Assembly: GCA_936440205.1 (NCBI GenBank)
Contig: OW387136.1
Location: forward strand, 30,733,927-30,797,926
Reading direction: 5' to 3'
Source: Lepidonotus clava
Lineage: Eukaryota > Annelida > Polychaeta > Phyllodocida > Polynoidae
DNA: 64,000 nucleotides
A program made the position numbers and the translations under genes. Below are positions 1-13,255 of this stretch, piece by piece; within the stretch, counting starts at the first letter, position 1, and every line of letters begins with the position of its first letter. The notes beneath the pieces were generated by a model, which saw only the letters and a program-made list of their open reading frames with translations, had not been told where the DNA came from and made no database searches.

Positions 1-2200
1 CATTCCATCTCATGCATGAGGTTAATTTTGACCTCGGTGCGTGCCCACAGAAAGCTAATTCAAGAGAGAAAATTATAATACAATTGCTACAAGATGGTAG
101 ACATTTAACGTTTATCACCAATAGCTCAACGGCACAGATCTACCCTTGCAGGCTGGCAAAGCAGTACGCGGTTCAAAACAACATTTATCCAAATGAGAAT
201 TAGACGGTAAAGGCGAGTCTAATGAGCGTCTGGGGGACCCGACCCCGTCCAATGTCTATATATATGTTCATTATCTAAACTTCATTAGGAAAAACATGGG
301 CCAAAATACACTATGGACCAAAAGAACGTAGGGAGGAAAAGTTATTTTGCATACTGAACAAAGTTTTTATCTCGTTTATCTAAATGTTCAGCACATTATG
401 CTGTCCTCTCTTCGTCCTTAAGTAGTGTACTGTCGTTGCATAGAAAGTTAGACATAGGCTACTGCCCCTGTGCACTGAGGCAAGCTCATGTCAGCTGGCT
501 CATACATGTATGCGCAATAACATAATTATGTTTCAGCTTAGTTGATATTACTTGCTTAAGCTATTATCATACTAAAGAATGGGGACGTGGAAAACTAAAT
601 AACAGTACGTAGAAAGAGTGATAGGTAAGAGAATGAGGGACATATGGAAAGATTAATAGGTTTCAGAAATGAAACAACAACTGAAATCAGCTTAGTGTCA
701 CCCTCCTCTCATGAAACAATCATCCAGAATAGGTAAATCGCCACAGAAGAAACTATATGGAATAGAAAACCAATCAGCAATGGAGTTTAAAGTAGTTTGT
801 TATTGAATTTTGATACAGTTTAGTATGGAATACAATCATGAACCTATTTGTCTCAGACAATAATCTTCTAAAACCCTAAGTAACGAATGATTTATAGATT
901 TGGTAACAAAAATAGTACCGACTCTTTGGCCGCCTGTGCCAGAGAGACATACAGAAGTATACAAATCATGTGGAAAGTATAGTGAAATGTACTAATACAC
1001 TTTTACTCTGTGAAAAGATGACAGCATTTACCATTGACTAGCTAACCATGGTCATAGTAATGACAGTCTATGACAGCGAAAGACCTTATGTTGAGCATGT
1101 AACGTCAGGAGACACAGATAATTTTCTCTTTGAATGTCTGAATCGGGGATCATGTAGGGGGAGTACCATCAAGAGAATGTGATACTCCAATTGCTGAAGT
1201 TGTGTGTCATTTGCAAAAAAATCATATTAGTACCTCTGTGTGTAGTTGCAGTCCACAAGATTCGACTACAGACTGCATTGGATTACCTCGTTTCTGGGTG
1301 ACTTAAGAACAGCCGATAGTGATACTACAGACAATATTTTGAAATACTTTGCCAATAAAGCCGACCACTCTTTTTGGAGGTAAAAATGGGGAGGATAAAT
1401 GGATAATAACTCAGACCTATCTCTCTAGCAATATTGTGAATCTAGCTATTACAACAGACGAGGCATAACCAGACTGATAAAACAGTATGGAAGAGAAAGT
1501 TTTATCTTTTTAGAAGGATGTAGAAGCCTTTCATACAGTTTTTCACAATAACGTACTTCCACTATGAAACTAAAATTAACATTCCCTGCTTTACCAGTAT
1601 TTAATTGTGCACAGACAAACGTTTTTTTCACACTGATTGCAGTTCATCAATTCAATTTATGGTGAATAATTCCGTACGATTTATGTTATGTGTACTTACG
1701 AATTTCAATTTATCCTTAAACTGAAATTAGTTACAGTTTGAACGTTAGTGATACAGCAGCTTTAACTTGAAATGCTTTTTGGGGATCAGATTGACATTAC
1801 AAACGTGTTGAGTGATAATCGCATGTTTTGCAACGCCTTATTTCCTCTAACAGATCACCACCGACTGAGGCTACCAAAAACATCCGCCTTTTCTCCTTTC
1901 TACAACCACCTATCATTTAGACAACCACTCACTCCCATCAAGGTCATAAGCAGCTTTGCGCAGCTCCAAATCGGTTGCTTACTTCCTTATCCCCTAACAT
2001 CTAGGTGAGGCAGGAGCGCGAGGGGAGTGGGTAAAACCGTAGAAATTTACCTTGCTGTGGGTTCATATCTCATGGCATCATGTGCCTTTTCATGATATTA
2101 TCAACCAAGCGAGAAGGGTTGATATGACCTTAGAAAGCTTCCCAGCTTTCGTTCGCTCTAGTCCCAGTTGTGTCACTCATTACCCTGAAACACTACCTAT
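1..2200. other. Intergenic, nothing recognised
   Basis: AT-rich DNA with only short chance reading frames. I see no protein motif, RNA gene or repeat ends here. Confidence 0.6.
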
Positions 2201-2367
2201 GGGGCGTTCCATTTAGTACGTATACATGCACTTTTTCAAAAATCTCAGAACCCCACCCCCGTAGCGCAAAATTACACATTTGTATTTGTACATAAACGTA
2301 CGCACATTTAAAAAAAATCTCAGACCCCCTCCCCCCCTTGATGTGTACATACATAACGGAAGGCCCC
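2201..2367. repeat. MITE with GGGGCCTTCC-type ends
   Basis: The left end reads GGGGCGTTCCATTTAGTACG. The right end, reverse-complemented, reads GGGGCCTTCCGTTATGTATG, so the arms form an imperfect terminal inverted repeat of about 30 bp. TAT lies on both sides and may be a 3-bp target duplication. The interior repeats a CAAAAATCTCAGA-like segment followed by C-runs. A related partial copy lies at about 19641-19713 in the opposite orientation. No transposase is present. Confidence 0.65.
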
Positions 2368-3434
2368 TATAGGCCTATATGTAGTGAGCTATCCACTAAG
2401 GGCTCACACGCTTTTAAGGAGACTGATTCGGTCCAGATTCAGTTGGTCACGCCATTCGTTTCTCAGGAGCCCCCCTACCCTCTTTTCTCCGATGTGGTTG
2501 TAGGCTCAGGGTGGTTAAGGAAGGCGCCGGACTACTACTCGGACGGCGCACAACGTGACCTTTTCCCACCAATGAGGAGTAATGGTGGGTAATTGAAATG
2601 GGGAGCAGGATACGAAGGGCTGGCTCTTGGCCGGGAAAATGGATACTTCTAGTGTTACACGGAAAAAAGTATTATTGCAGTGTATTCTTTACCTATGATA
2701 AGAGCAGGAATTCAGGATTTACATATCAACTAAAAGGTGAAAGTTCGGTTTCCATGGAGGAGTTATTTCCTCATAAGAAGTAAAATATTTAGAAGCTGAT
2801 TTCACCTGCACCATTTCGGCACAGATGTAAACCCATTGTCGCATTTTAATCATAGTCACACGACCATTGGTTCACCGTCCCAAGATTACGAAGTATGAGC
2901 CTATTATGGGTAAATGCGTTCTAATAGGTTCTATATTTAAAATTCCGAGACTGGATAGTGGTAGATTGTATACTTGACAAAATATATTGGACAGCAGTCG
3001 AACGTGAGGAGACTCGATAGGAGCTAGCTATTTTCCAAAGGCGAAACAACCTCTCCTACGAACCCTTAACTTTAATGGAAATGTGGCTTTAGGGTATACA
3101 CAACGTAATTTCTAGATAAAATGCCAAGTGCATAATTCTGCTTTTGATAACATATCAAATAATTATTATAACTGATTTAATTCTTAATACTTTAATAAAA
3201 TTTAATGTATCAACATTCCCATCTTTTTGAGACTATGGCCTATTATAGTTGCTACCTTTATCATTGTTACATTTTGACATGCTTTGTATTAGTTGAAATA
3301 CGAAAAAATCCCTTCCCTTTCGATGGCCTGTTTCATAACAAATCTCCGTATTGGTACGTGAGTTTTGCTATTATAAAGTTACGATCACCTTTTTGGTCAT
3401 TGTAGCTACGTGAGTTTTGTTTTTGCCTACGTTT
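2368..3434. other. Intergenic, nothing recognised
   Basis: Short frames at 2338-2592 and 2598-2783 have no recognisable motif, and the first overlaps the end of the preceding MITE. Nothing else is supported. Confidence 0.5.
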
Positions 3435-3540
3435 AAAACCGTTTCACACCATGTTTTTTTAAGATATAATTTTAAGATAAGATCTTCTTTCAAGATCTTA
3501 GTAGTTACGATTATAAAAACTCAATGGTGTGAAATGCAAC
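3435..3540. repeat. Short MITE with GTTTCACACC ends
   Basis: The left arm contains AACCGTTTCACACCATG and the right arm CAATGGTGTGAAATGC. The interior carries AAGATAAGATCTT and AAGATCTTA blocks. The same ends and interior blocks recur at 13256-14217, so this is a small copy of the same family. Confidence 0.65.
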
Positions 3541-6500
3541 CATTTGTCTACATGTCATAGATCTCTGTACTTCATCTTCCTGCAGAAGTAACCTACAGGT
3601 ACTTCAGCCAGAAGGAAGTTTGTGCACGTTTATACTGCAATAAACCACTTGCACTTCAATTTTACTTTGACCCCCTTCCCATGAGAATGCACTGCTGTCT
3701 GCAGTTGGTCCGAAATGATGCACTGTTGATCTGCCTGATTCTGCAAGCCACTGCTCCTTTTCTGCTGATCTCCTGGACTGTACCAATTTATGCCCCTGGG
3801 GCATTTCTTTTTTCTAACTAACTGATGTACTTTTTCTGAAACCTGAAAACAAAAACACTGTTCTGGGCTGAACGTTAAGTAGAAATTTAGTCTTTACAGA
3901 TCTATGGACCAACTGGAAAAGCAAGATGACAGGAGATACAGATTTAAAGTACAAGAGTCAACTCCTCAACAGCTCAGCCCCGCTGAAACACCTCCTAGCA
4001 TCTCCAGAGCTTAGCGCGCAGCTGTGCTCTCGTCGGTCTTTAAGTGAATTTTGTATTTACACTCTTACTGGCAGATCCTACCACTCGCCCACTACCACAG
4101 GTGCCCCAGTTCTGAGTTGCTCGCCAAGACGTAGTATCTAATGGGCATCCAACACATTCTGAGTGAGCATGACCGCTGTATGGTTTTCTACAGGACTGAT
4201 CATGGTAATCCACAATTTAGATGTTTCAGGTGTTGGCGAAATTAATTGGATTTTGCCACTACTATGTAACAATATTGTGTTTTGACCATCAGATATTCTG
4301 TTCCAAATTAGTTGAACAATTTAAGAAAAAAGAGCAAGAAATGTTATTCATATCAATGTGTTTTGACACTCAAATCTGATGTTCCAATTTGGCTAGATAG
4401 GTTTTAAAAAAAAGGTGTTTATATCATTAAACTTTATTTGAAGGCAGATTTATAGCAGAGCAGAAAGTTATTGCTGAGGCTGAAACTGCTTTCAATGTTC
4501 AGCATTCTTCTAATACACCATACCAGGAAAAACTTATTTACAGTATATTAATTAAGCACCTGCAGGCTAACTTGGATTGGTTTTGTCGATGAAATTCTTA
4601 GAAAAACTAAAGAAAATATACAAATATTGGTTATACATCCATCTATAATGAGTGAATTTAGGAAACATAAAATTTACATGGATAAACATGTGAAATAATG
4701 ATGCTTAAATTTTGTTATCATGTTTGACAACAAATAATGATAAGATTTATGAAAATGATCATGCTTAAGCCCTGGATCGACATATTTCCCAGCAAGTAAC
4801 CAATCTAGGCTAACTTGTAGGTACAACTAAAGAAATTGGCTATCCGTGGTTGGGAGAATTATTGTGGGCCGGTGAGTACTGGCCCATTACCCGGGTACTT
4901 GGTTTCTGTACCAGTGGGTGCCTTCCTCAAGTGGTAATTAAATTGTGACTAAAAGCCTTTTTGTGTGGCCAATTTCTCAGGGTATTGTTCGTTTTCATTC
5001 TTTAAAATCATGCACAGAGAAAAAGAGGCAATTATGGAATCGACAATGATAAAGATCAATTGATAGCCACCTTTTTACATTCACTTGGTTTCTACCAGTT
5101 ATTGAAATACCAGCAATGGGACTGTATGTGCATTCCTGGCGATATTATGATGTTAAGTGGATAGCCGCACTAATACCTTCTTTTAAAAACACACAAATAT
5201 ATTGTGCCATTATATGTCTGTAATATCATTTCTCACCAAGTTCGGTAACATCACTTAGGTGAAAACACGCAGACATGCACACAATACAACGATAAAACAG
5301 TCTGACATTCAAGGAAGTAAAGATATGTTAGAATCTGGGTTAGGTGCCGGCCGCTGGATCTCCACCACATCACTTCTGCTTCTCAATATTCTAAACACCC
5401 CCAAGAGTTTGAGCACGAGCCTACGTGAGTGGAAATCATCTAAACCAGTCGGTGATTTAAGTCCTCCCTCCTGAGTTGCTCATTAGTTGCCGACGGGCTG
5501 CTCTCCGAGCCACCTCTCAGCCGCCCGCTCTAGACATACCTAATACAGACAGCTGGTGGCCAAGCACAGGCCAAGCCACACCGATGAGCATTTTCAAAAG
5601 AGATTAGACGTCAATGATATAATTTTGGATGGAATTGATCAGTGTGTATGATATTTTCTTTTAGCCAGATCGGTTGCCAGTTAGCTGTTGCAATAATGAA
5701 TGTTCATCTAGGCTGGCTTCCTACTATGACTGTATCCACAAGCTGAAGGGTTGCTTCCAGAGGGCAAACCGGGGAGAATTATAATTCAGAGGAACAAATA
5801 TACACAAGGAGACAACGATGAGATCAAAACCATGATTATTTATTAGGAATTAGCATCTATAAGTGAGGAGTATTGTGCTAGTACATTACCCCACTATAGT
5901 TCAGTTTCCACCACAACACACCATGAACACGACAATATCCATAGTAAGAGGAAGTTGTGTCGAAAGTATATCAGTTGAGAGTATCACATATCACATATCA
6001 CGGAATGCAATTAATTATCGATGAATCAATATGAACAGAGGTGATATTGTCAAATAAATGAGCAGCGAATAACAGATGATATGCCAATTATGTGCTATAT
6101 TTCCCTTTGTGTCCTTATTTGCCTCAAGCATATCGCACCATAATTAACATGAATGATATCATGACCTACGCACTATGTTATTGATGGCCAGTTTATTCAT
6201 TTTCATGACAGCTCTGCCGACATACATGGTAACAGAAAAGTTACCCCAAGGATCCAAATCTGATTAGGAAAAAGTGTAACCTTTGATATGTTAAGTAAGG
6301 ACAATAACAATTTGAAGAAATGGAAGTATAAGGTTACATCATTGAAAATATTTGTGATTGAAAGGCCCAACATTAGGAGCTTAGAGAAATTTCGGTTGTC
6401 TAAGTCAGAGTAACCAGTGTCGTAATAGGGGATCAATTAGTGGTAATGTCTTTATTCTGATGCCAAGCACTAAGCTTGAGCTGCTCCTCCTATCAAGAGC

Positions 6501-8329
6501 AGCTCATAAATACCCCGAGGCCCCAATAGATAGAAAGCATTGTCTGACCAGGGTCCTATTACACTGTGGTTCTTTCAGATTGATACGAATAACGTACAAA
6601 GGGTAAACATATAAACAGAATGATATGAATAATTCACTACCACTCTTGCATGCGTGTGAAAGGAACATAGTGTAAAGGGTCTTACTAGAGTGATATGAAA
6701 ATGTTGGACAAATGTGTGATAAGAAATTGGATTCAAAGCAGTTGGTTAGATTTTCTTGAAATAAGCAAAGGCTGAATGTGAAGCAACCAGGGAAAAAAAA
6801 GCCTTTTAGATAACCTGTGTAGAAGTAATATTAGCCTATGTGGGGAGTAGAGGGAGAGGTGGAAGACGTGGCTGACATCATTAGACTGAGTCTCTGTCCA
6901 GGGCTAATTCTTGGAACCCCACCCCACCCCACCAGCTATTCCCTATGTTCCATACAGATGTTTTCACAGCAACAACTCGTTTGTATACCCTTCAGGTGAA
7001 GCTTGTTCTTTGAAAGACTTAAGATTGTGGTTGCTAGGGTAAGTAGATGAATATGCAGATTTGTCATGATTATACTCGTATTGTCTGGCTTCTTGAGCTT
7101 ATGTTGACATCAAACAAACCATATACATGTATCATTTCAGTGAGATGAACATTAAGCTTAAAGATCTAGTGGTGTAAGTGTATGATTCTAAGAAGCATAT
7201 ATATGTACCAACCTGATATCAAAGTCATCCTCTTTTCTTAAACAATTCTATTCCAGTCTCCCTTTAAACAAGTTTTGAAGGGATGGCTACACACTGTTTT
7301 CATGAACGTGCCAGTGCGGACTTACTATTCACAGAGAGGGTATTCAGATTATTATAGGCTAACACTGGGACAAGTTTGAACGTTTTGTCTATATCTGATC
7401 ATAGTTGCAAAAAAGCAAATTTATAATTTTTAGCATTCTATTAGCAAAGTTGTTCTTTAATATAAGTAACCTAATTTCACGATAAAAGCTATATAGATAC
7501 ATTAAGGAAACTTTCAGCCTAGCTTGCATTTATTACGGAGAAAGTTAACTCTAAAAACAATTGAATTACTGGTACTTACAAAGAGGGATTGTTGTGGACT
7601 TCAGTCACCAAAAACACCAGTAACCCTTCTTGTCCTAGGCCTCCCTTCTCACATCCACATTCTACACCTTGCTAGTAATAACAGACCCTTGACCACGGTA
7701 GTGGGCACCAATTCTCTCCAGGCCTAGTTATCAGTGCTACCCACTGAACGAGACAGTTTTCCCCTCACCAGGGTTCATATTTCTGCTAACAGGGGGCACC
7801 ACCCTTATTAATAAGTAGGGTGTATAACTGATGATTAATAACGTTCATGAATTATAGTAGCAAACAATGTACACCGTGTGCATAAAGGGAATTGGCTTAG
7901 ATATTTTGTGTATTGGCATTAGAACTGACTGTAATGAACAGGATATATAGTAGTCAAGGACTACATTAAAGAGAGCCCTTTAGCCTGAAGAATCAAATTA
8001 TGTAATGTCTGTTAAGTGTTGCTACAGAGGCGGCTATGCCAGTATCATGGTATTTTTCTGCGGTTACATAACATAATTATGCAATGAGCAAAAAGTTCAT
8101 ACATGGCACTAGACCCATCACAGATCAGTCATTCGCCAAACTTAAGCCTCTCCCATGTTCTACATTTATACCCAAAACTAATCTTCACAAGAAGCAGCCC
8201 TCTTAAAGTACTCCCTTCGCCGCTCTCTGGGGCTCATACAAACGGCCTATGTTAGGGTGCGTGGCCATAAACAATACGGCCATAATCCTGTTACCGGCGG
8301 GCAGCATCTGAAAGTGGGGCAGGGGCGGA
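3541..8329. other. Intergenic, nothing recognised except a small hairpin
   Basis: No coding region is supported. A perfect 9-bp stem, GAGCTGCTC at 6478-6486 and GAGCAGCTC at 6496-6504, encloses a 9-nt loop. It has no U-tract or other context that would give it a role. Confidence 0.5.
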
Positions 8330-8389
8330 TCCAAAGCCAGTGCTCTAAGGAGGGAGGGGCAAACCCTGACCCCTCAGACTCTTATATTA

Positions 8390-8445
<56 letters not shown>

Positions 8446-8550
8446 CAGATTTAGACAGATCTTCTAATTTTAAGATGTCAGGGTGGGCAATTGCCCCATC
8501 TAGGTGGGTAATTGCCCCATTTTTCCCCTTCTGTATCCGCCACTGCCCTG
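8330..8550. repeat. MITE of the GGCGGATCC family with an internal (TA)n
   Basis: The left end is CAGGGGCGGATCCA and the right end is ATCCGCCACTGCCCTG, forming a short inverted repeat. A (TA)n run at about 8396-8443 splits the interior, followed by two copies of a GGTGGGYAATTGCCCCAT segment. Open frames on both strands across the TA run are low-complexity artefacts. Relatives of this end sequence lie at 28855-29043, near 35762 and at 63094-63263. Confidence 0.65.
8396..8443. repeat. (TA)n microsatellite
   Basis: Nearly uninterrupted alternating TA of about 48 bp inside a MITE. Confidence 0.95.
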
Positions 8551-9424
8551 TCAGGGGGTCCTTACATCCAGAGGGCATGCTCCCCGCCTGCCGTGTATTA
8601 CTCGGCGGGGGCCGCGAGCTGTTCACCATGGCTCGCGGCCATTTATTACCTATAGTAATAACGGTAGGAAAAACACCTTAATGACAACGGCGCCTGGCAA
8701 GGTTTGAGGTGTAGGCGGCTGGCTATTGTCCTCTAGAGTGACGTCGCTGATAAGGGGGCACATATAGGAACAGATTTCAGAAGCTTTATTGTCATTATTA
8801 TCAGGGAGGAAATTTAAATATCTCCTTTAACATGTGTTAAAAGATATAGGGCTTACGGTGGCACTTTGGGGTTAAGGCATTTTTTGCGCCGGTGCAAGCG
8901 AAATAGAAAGATACATTGTCACCAGGTTATCAATGCATACATTGAACTGAATTATAAAGTCAGGTTAAAAGACAAGCATTATCTGCATACCGAAGCCATA
9001 TGGGCCACAGTGATACACACAGTAAAAAATAATGAGTGGTAATGCTTGCCCCCTTCCATAACTACACGTTTAGTGTACTACCGAAATATTCGAGAGCAAG
9101 CGAGTAGTATTTAGGAAGTGGTCCATGACACGGGCACCAGCTGGCACTGTGTATATATAACAACAAACTTGTAGATTCCACCAAAAGAGTAATCGTTTTA
9201 GCGTTTTGTCTTACAAACTATGCCGCACTAGCTCTATAAAAGTCTACGTTATCATGAATTGTTAGACTTATATATTACACCTGCGTTTATACATATATAA
9301 AATGTCCTATGTGGGAATGAGCAATAATAGAACTTGGTACTCTGGCTTCATACCTGTAGGCATTTGTAAGCGTGTATTATAACAAAATTAATATAGCATG
9401 ATCTGCTAGAATGATATTCTGCCC

Positions 9425-9600
9425 ATTTCGGAACTGACGCCCCTGGCAACATGCAGGGGGCGCCTTGTTCGACTTTCTCTTAATCATCTTACTGCGCATA
9501 CGCACTGCTTTATCGCCTTGTAACTGGTTCGGGGGATTAATCTTCGTCGTCATGGCGGCCTCTCAGCGGCCATCTTGGTTCAGGACTACAATCACAGAGA
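9425..9600. promoter_or_regulatory. Promoter-like GC-rich patch (NRF1-like, YY1-like)
   Basis: A GC-richer island in AT-rich DNA. TGCGCATACGCA at 9493-9504 differs at one base from the NRF1 palindrome. GCGGCCATCTTG at 9567-9578 is one base from the YY1 site on the minus strand. ATGCAGGGGGCGCC at 9451-9464 resembles part of a CTCF site. In animals this combination is typical of TATA-less housekeeping promoters. No coding exon was found next to it, so a promoter role is inference. Confidence 0.3.
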
Positions 9601-10008
9601 CCAGATTAGACTCTAGTTTAGTTCCGACAAACACCTAGTCGGATTGTATGACAGAGAGCTACTGGCGAATGTTTGTTATCATACATAGGCCTAGGGATCA
9701 GTAAACTTTCAGTTGGATGTGATCGGAAAGAAATAAACCTTTAATTTCCTGCAGAGCAGAGATGTAGTTGATGTGACTTGCTATTAAGAAGACTCACCGG
9801 ATGTCCATGTGATTATGTGATTAGAGCAAGCTTGATGCTGCTAAGGGGCTCCTTGGGCTTGGGCCTACTTATACATGTAGTTCTTGTTTAAAGAAAGATC
9901 TATGTGGGAAAGGGAAAAGGTAGAAGTGCGGCTGTGATGCGTACCAACAAGGAAGGTTGTGCACGTTTGGTTAGGTTAGGTTAGGGCAAGGTGCCACGTA
10001 ATGGTCAC

Positions 10009-10806
10009 CTTATGCGACCATCCTTTTTTGGTTTGTCTGTTAGTTACTAAATTGTAATGTAACTGTTACAATATTTTTCTAGGAGGTTGAGACCTAACCA
10101 AAACAGTATGTTCTCATAACGTTCTGGTAAGGTTAGGTCAAGATCAAATTAAAACAGGGGTGTGCAGACCTAAAATATTTTCGCAACCTAGCTGTTAAAT
10201 TGGCACATCTTGGTCACAAATTGGCACATATTTGTATAGCTTTCTCACTATCTTGATGTCTACATAATGCACATTCTGGAATAAAATTCACACATTTTTG
10301 CGAATTTGCGAGGGGTTGCACACCCCTGTAAAACAAAATATCATTGTGACATTCTTATTAGGTGAGGTCCAGACCTCACTTAAACAGAACATCGTTGTGA
10401 CCTCCTGACCAGGGAAGGCCCCAACTTCACCTAAACAGAATGCTATTGTGATGTTTTGAATACATTAGGTCTTAACCTTACCTAAATAGAATGTTACTGT
10501 GACTATCTTTTTAGGTTAGGTGTCAATCTAACCTAAACAGGATGATATGGTGACATCCTCATTAATTGAGGTCTCAACTACACCTATACAGAATCTTATT
10601 GTGACATTCTTATGAAGTGTCAGCCTCATAAATGACCTAACAAGAACATTATTAGAATATCACATTGTAACGTCACAACAGTTGGTTGCAGCGACATTAT
10701 TGGGAGTCATCAAAAGAACGTCGTTGTAACCTAACAGTGTGACGTAACAAGAATCAATCCAAAACGTTGCTAGAACGTGTTTAGAACGTCATATCCTTGG
10801 CTGGGG
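10009..10806. repeat. 51-bp tandem repeat locus, copy 1
   Basis: The body is a tandem array whose unit begins TAAACAGAA and contains TTATTGTGAC followed by AGGTNAGGTC. Unit starts at 10381, 10432, 10483, 10534 and 10585 are exactly 51 bp apart. The array is framed by a shared left flank (TTTTTTGGTTTGTCTGTTA) and a shared right flank ending ATATCCTTGGCTGGGG. Copy 2 lies at 21259-22555 with the same order. A 174-bp transposon (10155-10328) is inserted in this copy. Unit divergence is moderate, and no coding capacity is seen. Confidence 0.85.
10155..10328. mobile_element. 174-bp non-autonomous DNA transposon in the 51-bp array
   Basis: The left end is CAGGGGTGTGCAGACC and the right end is GGTTGCACACCCCTG, an inverted repeat. 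TAAAA flanks both sides, and copy 2 of the host repeat lacks the insertion, so the edges are well defined. CAG-starting ends of this kind are typical of hAT elements, but the duplication here appears to be 5 bp rather than 8, so the superfamily is uncertain. The interior resembles 11455-11573 (GCACATTTTTGTATGGCTTT and repeated AAAATTCGCACATT). Confidence 0.8.
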
Positions 10807-11079
10807 GGCTGCTGGCATGAGAGTCAATTACCTGTCATTAGTTCCCCATACCTGCCACTCGGGAAGTGATTGCATAGCCCAAAGAGCAGCTGCCCTAACA
10901 CAGCCAGCCAGTTATGAATGCAAAAGCCCTAGTGTAGATAAATGTGATGTCAAATATCTAATTTCTTTGATTTTATTTTGTAACAAAATAATCTGGAAAA
11001 TATGAATATTTAAATTAGATGAATACTTTTGGACAAGGGAGAGGGGTAATATTTGTATACAATTAATGGAAGGCCCCTT

Positions 11080-11378
11080 AGCTGCTTAGTCAATTTGACT
11101 AAGGCTTTGTCAAATTTAGAAAATATTTTTAATCATATGCCAGACATTAGGCATAACCTTTCAATTTGTATATAAGAAGCCCTCTAATGATAATGAGTCC
11201 AAATTACCTTGACTAACCCTAGGTTAGAAAGTTAGTCCATGTGGCTAAGAGGTTAGTCATACAGCAGTAATATTCACATAGGGATAGGTCAGAAAGTTAG
11301 ACTCTCACTGACCAAACCAGAATTTCACTGGTCTAAGCCAGATTTGACTAAATTTCCAACTTTCTACTTTTTTCAGTG
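11080..11378. repeat. Truncated repeat rich in TTAGTC/GACTAA
   Basis: The segment carries many TTAGTC and GACTAA motifs in both orientations and ends CTTTTTTCAGTG at 11378. That end matches the CACTG-type terminus of the 40085-41118 element, which is likewise built of short inverted motifs. No left terminal repeat was found. Confidence 0.4.
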
Positions 11379-11454
11379 TGCAGAGGTAGGGTCGCCTCTA
11401 GACACACATACCTGCCTGGTTACGGAACAACAGCGGATGAACGGGTGCAGAAAC

Positions 11455-11573
11455 TGACAGTAAAATTCGCACCATCCAGTCATAAATCCGCACATTTTTG
11501 TATGGCTTTTTCACTTTCCTATATGAATTTCAGGGCAAAATTCGCACATTCTGTGACAAAATTCGCACATTAG
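11455..11573. repeat. Fragment related to the 174-bp transposon
   Basis: Contains GCACATTTTTGTATGGCTTT and three copies of AAAATTCGCACATT-like text. These match the interior of the element at 10155-10328. Terminal repeats are not preserved. Confidence 0.5.
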
Positions 11574-13255
11574 TTAGGCCTACTGTCTGCAAATCTCGTT
11601 TGACATAATGAATTTACATTGTACTTTGGATCTGTTCTGTACAATTATTATGTGTTTGTTCCGTATGAAAATCATACTCACGAGAAGAAGGTATATGTTA
11701 TATGAGGTGTCTTGTTGTAGACAGCATGTTTCCAAAGAACAATGAGGCAAAAGGTCATTCTCAGACAATGGCATTTAGGTATTAAAGCATTGTCCGTTTA
11801 TAGCAGTACCTTTGTTTTACCCTATGATGATTTGGGAGTGGCCTACATAAGATAACTGCTGGGACCTGGTCTCAACATGGTGCCCTCACGTGATTTGTTG
11901 GCACACCGCCCCAATTTCGATCGATAGAAAAGGGCCAAGGGGCGGGAGTAGAGACTCACGAGTTCCCATCTACTTAGATCAAACTGGCCTTTGAACCTGG
12001 CTCTAAATAGAGCAGCTCACAACACACGCTAGATGAGACAGGCTACTTCATCTCGATGATAAATAGATTGGGATGGAGGCAGTGGGTATGAATAAAGTTA
12101 CTATTTCCCATTCCGATATTTCATCGCAATGACAATGACATGTTATAAAGTCAAAATTAATATTATGGGCAGGACTATTGTCTCATTTCTGACGAAGCGA
12201 CTGCCAATTGAGAATTATAGGCCGTTGACTCTGCAAAAATATAGCTTCAATATAACCCTGAAGAAGTCGCACACTTTTTAAAATAACTGTCATAGGGTAA
12301 CTAATACTCAAAGTAGGTTTGTGGTTTCATGCTAATCAATAAATTATGAGACCTACTGTTATACAACTATTATAACCCACTATCATTTCGTTTTCCTTAT
12401 ATTCACCACTTCAACTGTTTAGGTATAAAAGAAGAACAGAAATATGTGTTAAGAACTTGTTGGGAATACTAGAGACTAAAATATGATATGCATGTTTACT
12501 ATACTAAAATATGTTTTCGAAATGGTAACATGGGTTAGAATTATAGAATAAACGGAAACCTAATATACAATTACAACAATTTCCAGGCGTCCTTCTAGAA
12601 GGCTACTTACATATCAAGCCGTAGATGTCTCTCACAAGATCCCACTTAAAGGTCATTGTAAGAAGTAAAAAGCTATATCCTTCAACCAACATGTATAGAA
12701 AAGAAAGTCGCCTTCAAAGGCTGTTAATTCTCAATGACAATCGTCAGGCAACCCAAGGCCCTTACATTATAGTACTTCTAGAGGGACAAAAAAGGACAGG
12801 AATGAAGGAAATTTATTTTCACGTTGCTAATTGGACATTTTCTTCTCTCCTGTTTCCTGTATTTTACGATATTGGCAACCAATATTGTACGGACGACTTC
12901 AAAATTGATAAAACTGACTGAGATGTCGGGGGCGATATTTTCGTAACTAATTAGGGTCATTAGGTTGACTTTAAATAGTGTTTTATCATTAGTAATAAGG
13001 TCTGGGGGAAAGCTATCTACATCAATAATTAGTCTTATGAGGTATATGCAATGCTAATTCTTTTTATGAACTACAGAATCTCAAGTTATGACCCTTATAA
13101 AGATGTATGTGATTAGCCTAATCAGTTACGAAGATATGGTCCCTCATCTAGTATGTTATAATGATGTGTTGCTTAATGGTAAAACTGTTCTTTCTAAAGG
13201 TATTTATTCACGAGGAACTGTCTATAACCTATACTATTATACTAGAAGCAGACTC
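11574..13255. other. Intergenic, nothing recognised
   Basis: Overlapping short frames near 12625-12960 on both strands have no motif and no codon bias. No feature is supported. Confidence 0.5.

Noticed and set aside
8257-8629. Overlapping open frames on both strands as small proteins
   Set aside because: They translate a (TA)n microsatellite as repeated Tyr-Ile.
9967-9986. Interstitial telomere from GGTTAGGTTAGGTTAGGG
   Set aside because: Only three units, next to a repeat family rich in GGTTAGGT.
10381-10640. CRISPR-like array
   Set aside because: The 51-bp units are contiguous tandem repeats without spacers, in animal DNA.
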